A DNA stretch of 64,000 nucleotides from Megalobrama amblycephala (Eukaryota; Chordata; Actinopteri; Cypriniformes; Xenocyprididae), in the NCBI RefSeq assembly GCF_018812025.1, contig NC_063044.1, forward strand, positions 41,051,243 through 41,115,242, read 5' to 3'. Within the stretch, counting starts at the first letter, position 1; every line of letters begins with the position of its first letter. The notes under the pieces were generated by a model. It made no database searches. It was not told the DNA's origin and saw only the letters and a list, made by a program, of their open reading frames with translations. This document shows, one piece after another, positions 46,671-57,797 of the stretch. Made by a program: the position numbers and the translations under genes.

Positions 46671-48055
46671 AGCTGTGCGGGGTGGCATGAGAAAAAGCAT
46701 TGACAACCCAAGAAAACACATCTTTCTATAATTTTTTTTTTGTTTTAAAAAAAATGTTTAATAGGCATTAAATGTGGATCTTTCAGATGAATTTGAGGAG
46801 TGCTTGGTCACAGACAGGGCTTATATTAAGCCAGGATGAGTTCAATAAGGATATTTAAGTAGTTTTTATAAATGTGCCTTAGAAAAAAACATTACTGCTA
46901 ACTTGTAATTTATTACTGGAAACTTGTAATTTATAGCTATCTCATCCAATAGCCTACATAATATTAGTATTAGTAAAAAAAATATTGTCTTCTAAGTAAT
47001 GGTAGACACTTACAAGCTCAATGAGAAATTTGTTGATGTGATTAATATAGTGTCTTGACTTCCTGCCCTGGATATTGACGTTTTGTTATTTTAATTATTT
47101 GTAGACAGATTATTAGCCTACTTTGAGGTACTTTATGTAAGTGTTTTGCTAGTCTATAAAGCCACAAGAACTATGCATGAATGCTTGCTTTGGTATCGCC
47201 ACACCTATAGTCCTCATTCCACCTAATAAATTCTGAAACAGCAAGTCACTCGCGGAGGAACATTGTTTTGGTAATTAAGTCTGGCTTCGCGTGCTAGTAG
47301 GCGATCATTTTATCTGAGCGAATAACGCCATCTCTGGGTCGGTTTTAAATCCTCTGGAGTCCCGGAGTTGTCACCATCTCTGAAATGCAGTCCAGTATTG
47401 ATACGAGTTGTACTACGGGCTGTCTTATTGTCCAGTTTGCTTTTAAGCTCTTTCTTTCTTTTAGCAACGGATATGATTCCTTAGATGGTTGACCTTTTTC
47501 ATTGTGTTAATAATGTTTCTCAGTTGGGGGTATGCTGTCAGAACTGACACACCGCACATGGCTTTTTCTTTTATCACAGTTTTGACGGAAACTGACATTT
47601 CCCGCGAAATCCGACCCGACTGCTCAAATTATAAATCATTATTAGCCTATAAGCGTACCGGTGTGAAGCGGGCTAAAACAAAAAGTCTTGAACGCTTATT
47701 TTATCAATTCACTTAGTCAATAATTGATGTTATTTTATCCCATCCCCCCACTATTGCAGATTTTAGATGTTTTTAATAGTTTCTTTTATATAATCTGTCA
47801 TAATTCAGTGTTTTTGTGGCACCTTAGCCATCGGCTGCAACGAGATACTGGCAAAGCTCAGGGAACTGTTGCTAGGAAACAAGAGCGCCATCATCTGTTT
47901 AATCTTTGTCAAACAAAATTAGGAAGTCGTAATAAACTTCAAATTATTGCAGAAAGTCAACAAGTCAAGCATGGAGAAAACAACCCAAATAATTACAAAC
48001 ACGTATAAATATATAATTTATACCGAAATTCATACACAAAATGAACAAGAGAACT
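46671..48055. other. Non-coding stretch downstream of axin1
   Basis: The frames at 47489-47716 and 47724-48008 lack known domains and have no clear splice partners. A CpG-containing patch lies at 47260-47400. No transposon ends were matched. Confidence 0.4.
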
Positions 48056-50182
48056 ACACATTTATTTTATTACATATCTTTATTGTCCAAAGTACCATAA
48101 AATGATAACTGTACAACTCGGCACACTTAAGCAGAACCAGGGCACTAAATATCCAAATTGGGTTGCTGGTTGTAGTTGAAGACACATTTAAAAAAAAAAA
48201 AAAAAAAATGTACATATTTACATAGAAAGACTTAAAGTGTGTTGATGCTCTTCGCATAGGAAACTAACAACAACAAAAAAGTTCTTAAGAAACTTAAAAA
48301 CATAATGCAAGTCCCTGGTACTGGACACATGGAGTGAGGAGAGCAGACAGTGGATCAGAGATGAGAATGGTCAGAAAGGCACTCTGTGATGTCTATGTAC
48401 AGGTCATCCATCATTCAGTGAGAGGAGCTCACATCCAGGCTATACACAGTAGTTAACTCTTTACATCCAAGTTGATAATTACACCGTAATTAAAATGAGT
48501 CAAAAACAAACATGAGAAATGTTCCATATTTTGCATCAAGTACCCATACTGTTCAAGTGGATGGAGAACTAAAATAATTGAATGGAGGAAAAAAAAAAAA
48601 AAAAAACATGAAAAAACATTGACGACAACGGCAACTTAAATCTACGCTGGGAATTTAAAATTTAAAAACTAGCATTAAGATGGGATGCTAGAAGAACAAA
48701 AAGCGTTCTAACGTTACAGCACCACGTCTGGCTTGGTCTCGCCAGGCCTTCCCTAGCGGCTAGTACACCTCTCAGTGTTTCGTTACAACACACAGCCTGA
48801 AAACTCTATGGAGGAGCTTCATTTTTGTTGCTGAAACAACGCAAACGGATTTTAAATCGGCTCCTGTGATAGATTGTTCTCTTTGGTGTTTCATGATCTC
48901 AACAAGGCAGACCACGTTAGGCTAAAACTACATTTTTTAAAAACCATTCTGGCCAGGCACCACATTTAGCCGTGTTAAACTAAAAGGCTACAATTCTCTA
49001 TCTGTTTCTTGTTCTGTAATACATTAAGGTAAGTGTAAACATGATCATTATATATTGTCCAATGGCACTCGGTAGACGATGGACCCCAGGACGACCAGAA
49101 CGTCGTGTCCTCTTCCAAAAGTCTCACATTCTCCTGCTCACAAACAGGCGTCAGTCAGCGCCGCTGTGGATCTTACACACGCGAGCACCTGGAAAGCAAC
49201 CTTACAGATTTTGGATATAAACTACAGACCTATAGTTGTTCCACTCAAAAATGTCGGGACATTCATCCTTTGCCCTCATATCATGCTGTGCGTGAAGAGG
49301 GGAGGGATTATGCATTATGCATGTCATGACATCACCGAAAGACACAGAGCAACGTGAAGGCATCGTCGTATAGGACTTTCGCTCGAAGCGATTCTCCTTT
49401 GACATCAATGCATAATGCAGTGAAAAGTGCAGCGCCGGCTGACTCCTCCCTCTCCGACGTGGACTGACTACAAACCGGTTTTATGAGTTAAAAGCACTTG
49501 GTAAAGCGTGGGTTATGATTTCCGCTCCTCCGTAACCGCAGCTTTGTGAAAACTACCACCGTTTCGGGTCAGGTCGATGCCGCAGCTTTGATATGGGTTA
49601 AACCGATTTCTCTTTTTTTTCCTTTTTTTAAATATTTAAATAGATATAAAACTTTCTCTTTTTCCTTTTAAACAGACAGTCTGTACATATCTGGTACCAG
49701 TACATATAAAATTACAAGAGTTGTTAAATTAGAAAGGATATGTTCCTTCTGATACGTCATATCAAAAATATGCAGCTTTAGTAAACATATTCTCATAGTA
49801 CTTTTTTCTAGGCTAACTTTACATTGCTACATTACATTTTTCAGAGTTAGAAATATAGCAAAAGTGAGAGGACGCTGCCTCACGCTTTCGTCTCTGTGAG
49901 TCCAAGGGCTCTCCGTGCACAATGCAGTGATTTTGAGCACTGAGCAGCTGTTTGACTTGACTTTAAAAGTCATTGTGCAGAGGTAGAAGCCTCGGAGTAA
50001 ATAGTGTACTTTCCACAGCAACCTTCCCTGTTCTGCACCTCTCGCTCTCCCGCACGTCCACGTATGCTGTACCAATCTCAGCACCTGCTCGCCGCTCCCT
50101 CTCGTTTTCCACATGCTGCTGCTGCTGATGCTGCTACTCTGCAGCCAGATTCCCTCTCTCCTCTTCTCCCTTCCTCCCAGTC
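48056..50182 (-). other. axin1: axin1 probable 3' untranslated region
   Basis: This follows the stop codon at 50183-50185 without a recognisable splice acceptor. It ends at a cluster of AATAAA signals on the minus strand. It is relatively repeat-free compared with flanks, as expected for a vertebrate 3' UTR. A Pumilio-type TGTAAATA occurs on the minus strand at 48215-48222. The extent is inferred, not proven. An earlier poly(A) site is possible. Confidence 0.55.
48061..48084 (-). promoter_or_regulatory. axin1: axin1 candidate poly(A) signals
   Basis: On the minus strand three AATAAA hexamers lie at 48079-48084, 48066-48071 and 48061-48066. Cleavage would be expected a little below 48060. Confidence 0.55.
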
Positions 50183-50309
50183 TCAGTCGATCTTCTCGAC
50201 TTTACCGATGATCTTCTCCTCGAAGATGGGCAGGATGGCGTCGTCTTCACGTACCTCCTCGAACACCACTCCACAGTCGAACTCGTCGCTCACTTTCTTA
50301 AAATAATAC
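50183..50309 (-). CDS. axin1: axin1 last exon: DIX C-terminal half and stop
   Basis: The acceptor is CCACACCTCAG before 50309. The exon encodes [19 protein letters not shown] to [13 protein letters not shown] and stop. These are the later strands of the DIX domain, which mediates head-to-tail polymerisation with other Axin or Dishevelled molecules. The residue pattern is near-identical to human AXIN1. Confidence 0.96.
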
Positions 50310-50476
50310 CTGAGGTGTGGAGAGGGATAGTGATGGTTAAATGTCACTGAAGACCATATATGCATATATATCTCAAAGTATACATCATTGTATAACAGTA
50401 GTGGATAAAAGTGATATCCAGAGGGGGTATTTGTTTATGACCCAACAAGATTGATTAAGCCATCAACATGAGGAAA

Positions 50477-50519
<43 letters not shown>

Positions 50520-53500
50520 TTTAAATATAAGGGGAAGAACAAAACACTATATAGTTAAGATATTTATCTGACAAAATTATAACTACATTAGTTACCATAA
50601 ACTAATAATGAACTGCACTTCTACAGCATTTATTAATCTTTGTTAATGCTAATGTCAACTTTTACTAAAACATTATTAAAATCAAAAGCTGTATTTGTTA
50701 ACATTATTTAATGCACTGAATGAACTAACAATGAACTGCTGTATTTTTATTCACTAACATTAACAAAGATTAATAAATACTGTAATGTATTGCTCATGGT
50801 TAGTTCAAGTTAGTTAATACATTAATGTTAAAAAATGAGACCTTATTGTAAAGGCTTAACATTTTATTTTACTATACAAAAAAAAAAAAAAAAAAAAAAA
50901 GTACAGAAAAACAATGTTCACAGGAAAAGCATACATTGATGACAACAATCAGTTAATATTTGGTTGGTTCTCTCGTTTTTGCATGCGTTTATAATTTCTG
51001 TATGACAGCCTAGCCAAAAATTATGTCAGCATAATTTATGTCTTATTGCATTATCACAAATTAAACAATTGACTTGAAGCACAAAATTTGTTAAAGTTTT
51101 TAAATTATAATTGTTAATAATGTTTGAATGAAGGTTGCAAATTTCAGTTTTCCTACACTGGTCATACTTTGGCCACTACTATATATATAGCCATTTGATA
51201 TTGGAAATGAGTTTAAGAAACAGTTCATTCAAAAATGAAAAGAACAAAAAAAAAGTGTCAATTTCTCACCCTCATAACTTACTTCTATTACAGAGATAAT
51301 GCAAAATTGCACCCCATGCTATCCCTTTCAGCTGCAGATTTGTTTTCTCTCTCATTGATTATTGTAATGCACTTCTTATTGGGGTTTCTAAGAATACTTT
51401 AAGTTACAGTACATTCAAAATTCTGCAGCTAGAATTTTAACTAGGACCAAAACTAGAGATTATATAGTCATATAGTGATGTTTTGAAGTCACTACACTGG
51501 CTACCAGTTAAAGGGTTAGTTCACCCAAAAATTAAAATTCTGTCATTAATTACTCACCCTCATGTTGTTCCACACCTGTAAGACCTTCGTTCATCTTCAG
51601 AACACAAATGAAGATAAAATCCGATGGCTCTATAAGATCTCCATTGCCAGCAAGTTAATTAACACTTTCAATGCCCAGAAAGCTACTAAAGACGTATTTA
51701 AAACAGTTCATGTGACTACAGTGGTTCAACATTAATGTTATGAAGCGACGAGAATACTTTTTGTGCGCCAAAATAACAAAATAGTGACTTTATTCAACAA
51801 TATCTAGTGATGGGTGATTTCAAAACACTGTTTCATGAAGCTTCAAAGTTTTACAAATCTTTTGTTTTGAATCAGTGATTCGGAGCGAGTATCAAACTGC
51901 CAAAATCACGTGATTTCAGTAAACGAGGCTTCGTTACGTCATAAGTGTTTCAAAATTTCAGTGTTTCACCACTGGGGGGCGTGACTTTGGCAGTTTGACA
52001 CACGCTCCGAACCACTGATTCGAAATAAATGATTCGTAAAGCTTAGAAGCTTCATGAAGCAGTGTTTTGAAATTGCCCATCACTAGATATTGTTGAATAA
52101 AGTCGTTATTTTGATTTTTTGGCACACAAAAAGTATTCTTGTCACTTCATAACATTAAGGTTGAACCACTGTAGTCACATGAACTGATTTAAATATGTCT
52201 TTAGTAGCTTTCTGGACATCTGAAAGTGTAAATTGTCTTGCTTGCAATGGAGGCCTCACTGAAGATGAATGAAGCTCTTACGCATGTGGAGCAACATTAG
52301 GCTGAGTAATTAATGACAGAATTTTCCTTTTTGGGTGAACTAACCCTTTAAGTACAGAGTTGAATTTTAAAGTTCTCCATGGTCTTTTAACACCTTATAT
52401 TTAGAAACCGAAGTCTTTGGTCTTCTCAGCAGGGTTTGTTGGTTGCCCATCAAACATGGTTATGTTCCATTAGGTGACAGAGCTTTTTCTATAGTTGCTC
52501 CCAGGCTGTGGGACAAGAAGCTAGCTTCTTGTTGATTGTGGTAATCATTGCTGGTTTCTTGTTTATTTTAATCCACCTATGGCTTTTTGTTTGATTTATT
52601 TTGTTCATTACTTAACCTGTATTTTCTTAGGCTGTAAAGCACTTTGAGAAGCTCTTTTAAAGGTGCTATAGAAAATAAAATTATTATTATTTGAATATAT
52701 TTTAAAATGTAATTTATTCCTGTGATCAAAGCTGAATTTTCATCATAATTACTCTTCAGTCTTCAGTGTCACACGATCCTTCAGAAATCATTCTAATATG
52801 ATGACTTAATGCTCCAGTTGCGCTGCTTAAAATTGTTGTAGAAACAACACTGATACATTTTCTCAGGATTTGATTAATAGAAAGTTCAAAAGAACAGCAT
52901 TTATTTGAAAGAAATCTTTTGACATTATAAATATCTTTCCTGTCACTTTTGACCAATTGATGCATCCTTGCTGAATAAAAGTATTAATTACTTAAAAAAA
53001 AAAAAAAAAAAAAGAAAGAAAGAAAAAAGAAAAGAGAGAGAGAGAGACTTAAAAATAAAATGTGCAGGTTGTATGAACCAGTTCTATAATACTTTTATAC
53101 TGATGTTTTTGAAAGATTGAAAGCTTCGGTCCTTTTTGTAAGTTAGGAACAACATGAGGGTGAGTAAATGACAGAATCTTCATTTTTGGGTGAACTATCC
53201 CTTGATCATCTAAAAACTAAACGCTACAGACAGTCCACAAATACCAACTGATGCTAAGAACAAAAAACAGTGAAGATTTACCTGTAGCTCCCTTTCTTGG
53301 TAAGCAGCTCCTTGAACTGTCCCAGTGTGACGATCCTCCCTTTGACGGACGTCCTGTACGGGATGGGCTCTCCACAGAAGTAATAGGCCACGGTGATGTT
53401 CTCACAGGGCTGCTTCTTCATATTCTTATGCCTGCAAATGAACGAAAGGCACTTGAAAAACAAACCAAAGCATTTATTCCATAATAAGATGAGATAAAAA

Positions 53501-56500
53501 TGGTGTGTTTTTCTTTTCTAACAACAAAATGTCCCGAAATTATGTCTGGAGCAGAGCAGTATTTGAAAGGTTCTTGTATGTGCTCTGCTGGGTTTGAAGT
53601 GGGCATGAGTGCTGGTGGGCAGCAGAGGATTGGTTTACTGTTGCCAAGTAAAACGAATTCCAGATGTCTGACAAATGTTTCTCAGAAAGAAAAAAGAAAA
53701 AAAAACATTGGCACTGTTGTGCCGCTTTCATCTCATCCACACTAAAGCTTTGATGTAACTAAACTGCATATCTGCATTAGCAGCAGGCGCGCATCCACAT
53801 CCCCTCGCTCTCCTACAGCTGATCAGTGGTTAATACACTGGAACAACACTTCACTGCAATCAAATCAGCGAGGAACTACGTGCTAAGACTGGTCAGTCTA
53901 TATTATACTGTCAAAAGCTACACACAGAAGCGTTAGTGAACTACATGAAGGCACAGCCCTGACAAACACATGCAGGTGCATGTATCGGTAGCATGGGATG
54001 GTGAAAGGAAGGGCTACGCTCTATGAAGAAGTATCAGGAACATACTCTGACTCGGAGAGCTCCGTGTCGGAGACGGCGGGCACCACACTGAGCGTGGGAA
54101 ACAGAGCGGGCCTGACAGCGGTGCGACCCCTCTGGATCACCTCCATCACATACCTGAGGAACAACCCCGAGTTAGACACACCGGCTGCGGTTGCAGGCTC
54201 ACATCGCCTCATTACACGCATTCAACTTCAGCCAGACACAATGTGTGCGGGAACATGTCGACTAATAGGAGGGCGGGGAAGAGGAGGCAGCCCTGCATTG
54301 TGCATTATGGGTAATAGATGGGTCACTGACACACATCCAATAGAAAGAAACATTTTAAGTAACAAAATAGTTAATTTAATGACTCTAAAAATGTCAAGTG
54401 GTGGAATCAGCAAGTGAAACCTAACATTTTTCCTTACACCTCGAATACATGCAAGTCTAACTTTATCATTATTTTCAATAAAAAGTTAGGAAGGCAGAAA
54501 GTTGAGGAATCACACCACATGACCGGACGGGGTGAACTTCGGCTTGTCATTGGCCTTGACACTTGTCATGAGGGTTTAAAGGGGTCCTTTCTATGACATT
54601 TCCTCTTTTGTTTTTCCTTGCTTGTTTCAGGACATTGGTCTAACCGCAAGTTTGATTTGGCAGATGTTTTTCTTTTTTAACCAGTGCTGTCAACGTTAAT
54701 GCAGGCGATTATTTTTTTCCAGTTTAACGCATTAAAAATATTTAATGCAATTAACGCAGCATCCGTTTTTTTCTGTCATCCTTGGACTAGCGTTACAATA
54801 TATGATCACGCTCGTATTCATGCAAATGCTTTTAAATTTAAACTCGCCAAAAGAGAATGCGCAGCCAGAATCGAGTTCCCTTTTGCGATTGAACGAACAC
54901 AATAATGCCAAAAGTGTCCTTTTGTCAAGTATCCTCATAAAAGTAGCCTTGAATGAGTTAAATAAAGTCTTAAACGAAAGTACAGAGTTGTGATAAAGTG
55001 GGATGCGTGTGAGATCCGTGTCATGTGCAGCAGTGGCAGATATTAAAGTGACAGCAGCCAATGCTGTCTGTCATTGAAGATAATCAAAAAATAAAAGGAA
55101 AATTACTCACTGCTCTTGACTAAAGAATTTTGTAGCTTTAATGAGGATTAATCTATATTCAATTTAGGCTATAAATTATGCAGTGCAGACTGTTTGATAA
55201 CTTTATTCAATTTCTGTATATTTCCTATCTGTTAGACAGGTAGGAAAGGCACAGGTAAATATGACATTTATTATGTGAGGATTGTTTTAAGTTCACTTAA
55301 ATGAAAAGTTTTCATATTTTTGAAGCCTAATTCATGTTAAAAAATTGATAGCTTTCAATTACACTAAAGTTAAATGGCTATAATTCATTTTTAAAATATG
55401 GGGGAGGATCTTTTTCATCAAGACATCAGTAAATGCATTAATATCATTGATACTGGCCTTCAATCATAAAAAGATGCCATCAAACAAATATTTAAAACAC
55501 TGTCTTTGCTGTTTCTACATTAATTTCAAGTTATTAGAAATTACATTATAAAATATATTAAAAACATAAAAACTTGCAATTAAACAGAAAAAATGTGATT
55601 AATATAGTTAATCGATTGACAGCACTAATTTTAACAAATCTAAAACAATTTAAGATTTAAACAGAAAAAAAAACACTTTACAAACTTTAGACTTAGAAGT
55701 CCATGTCTAAAGTTTCACGCTGACATTTTTGATTCAGAGACTAAAAACAACGTTTTATTAAGTGCTTTTGATTTTTGAAAATAGTGTCACTGACCCAAAG
55801 GCAAATTACATGTGATTATTTTCATGCAATAACAAATCAGGCCACGAATTATGATCTTCCATGAACGTGTCCCCTCACCTCTGCTTGGCCTGCAGCGTTC
55901 CAGACTTCCTCCTCTCTTCCTCAAGCCGCCTGCGCGCCTCTTCCAGCTGTGTGAGAGGGTTGGGGGCTGGGTTGGGGGGCATGGTTGGGTCCTGGATGAA
56001 GGGATGCGAGGGCTGCACGTTATTGCGGAGCTGCGCGGTCACCCAAGGGTGCACAGCCCCCGGCCGTTCCACCGAACTTGGCCTCGACACCTCGTGACTC
56101 TGAGCTTTCTTGGAGCCGGAGATGCTGCTAAGGAACAAGCAAGACCAAAAGAGCTTTTACATGATTCCCTTCAAAAAACAGTGGTGTGTTACAATTTGGC
56201 ATCATTATTAACACAACTATTTGAAAAGATGGTCAGTGGTCAACCTTTCATAGTGTATAAATCTAGAGAATGTAAAACATTAATCAATAATGAAGATGGT
56301 TTCTCACCCGTAAGGGCTCCTCTTATAGCGCCCAGCTTCCTTCTCACCCTCCATCATCCACTGCAGGATCTTCTGGTTCCTCTCCATATCATCAGGGGGC
56401 AAGGGTTCTCGCATCTCAAAGTTTCGACCATCTTCTCCTTTTCTGACCGGCCGCTTTGACATCGTGCTGCCTTTACTGCTACAGTGAGACACAAGAACAT

Positions 56501-57755
56501 CAAAATCACTGAAAATGGCTTCACTAGATACATTTTCATTATACACCATAATTCAAAAGTTTGGGGGCAGCAAGATTTTTTTTTTTTTTTTTTATTTATT
56601 TTTTTATAAATACTGTCACTTTTGATCACTTCAATTCTTGCTGAATAAAAGTAAAGACATTAATAATATTACAAAAGATTTCCATTTCAAATAAATGCTG
56701 TACTTTTGAACTTCCTATTCAAAGTATCAAGATTCCCAAAAATACATTAAGCAGAACCCTCGTTTTGAACATTGAACATAAGAAATATTTCTTGAGCATC
56801 AAATCATTTTTTAGAATGATTTCTGAAGGATCATGTGACACTGAAAAATGGAGTATTGATGCTGAAAACACAGCTTTGATCACAGGAATAAATTACATTT
56901 TAAAATATATTCAATAAAAAAAAAACAGTTATTTTAAATTGTAATAATATTTTACAATATTACTGTTTTTGAGTGTAGTTTTGATAAAGTAAATGCAGCC
57001 TTGGTGAGCAGAAGGGACTTTCCAGAAACATTAAAAAGTCTTAACCACCACCAAACTTTTGAATGGTAGTGTATATATATCTGATAAAAGCCACTGAGAC
57101 ACATACCCATAACCCATGGGGTCCATGCCGTTGGGACCGACGCTCATTCCATCTGCATAGTTGCGTGACTTGGATCCATAGTGGTGTTGCTCCATATTCC
57201 AGGCTAAGCCCCCGTGCATCTTCATGGCTTCCGCCTCCACCTGTTCTTTGGGCTTTCCCCCCGCGGCATAGTGTGTGTGGTGAATGTGTTTGTGATGGTG
57301 CAGGTGCGCCGCCTCACCCTTCGGGCCCAGCCGAGCCTGGTGCTTGCCTTGGCCACCAGACAGCGGCATCATCAGTCCGGGAATCTTGCCAGCGGGCAGC
57401 CCGTCTGGGGAGCGGGACTTTGGAGAATGGCGGCCCGTGCCCGGAGATTGACAGCCGGGTGTTTTCATGACACGCTGCACATGCTCATCAAGGATGCTCT
57501 CTGGGTTTTCCTCATGTGCGTCCCGTAGCTGCAGCCCGTTGTAGCTCATTTCAGAGTAGCGACCGCCATAATGCTGCATGTGGATCGCAGGGGGAATCCT
57601 GTGATTGGCCAGGGAGGGGGCGGTGGAAATGTCTGCATCGTCACCTTCTTCTTCCTACAGGACAGAGAGATTACTCAATAATGACAAGATTTTTTTTCAA
57701 AATCTCAGATGTTTAGTATGAACTGGATCAGTAAAAAAAAGGAAAAAGAAGAATT

Positions 57756-57797
<42 letters not shown>

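Larger units (their letters stand above)
50310..53281 (-). other. axin1: axin1 last intron, repeat-filled
   Basis: It holds a (TA)n run, an AACTAACAATGAACTGC-type repeat at 50560-50860, a poly-A run at 50878-50900, a 3' LINE fragment split by a TTAA MITE (51345-52690), a MITE fragment (52690-52985), a purine-only tract (52985-53046) and a MITE end (53110-53200). Confidence 0.7.

Noticed and set aside
47489..48008. Two plus-strand frames just downstream of axin1, considered as a convergent neighbouring gene
   Set aside because: There is no known domain, no convincing acceptor/donor context and no poly(A) arrangement supporting a last exon.
53998..54417. Plus-strand frame of 139 codons
   Set aside because: It lies antisense to the 36-codon axin1 exon and has no domain. 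The spliced minus-strand reading explains the sequence.
55851..56459. Plus-strand frame of 202 codons
   Set aside because: It is antisense to two axin1 coding exons and the intron between them, and has no recognisable product.
57063..57470. Plus-strand frame of 135 codons
   Set aside because: It is antisense to the large axin1 exon, a by-product of its GC-rich codons.
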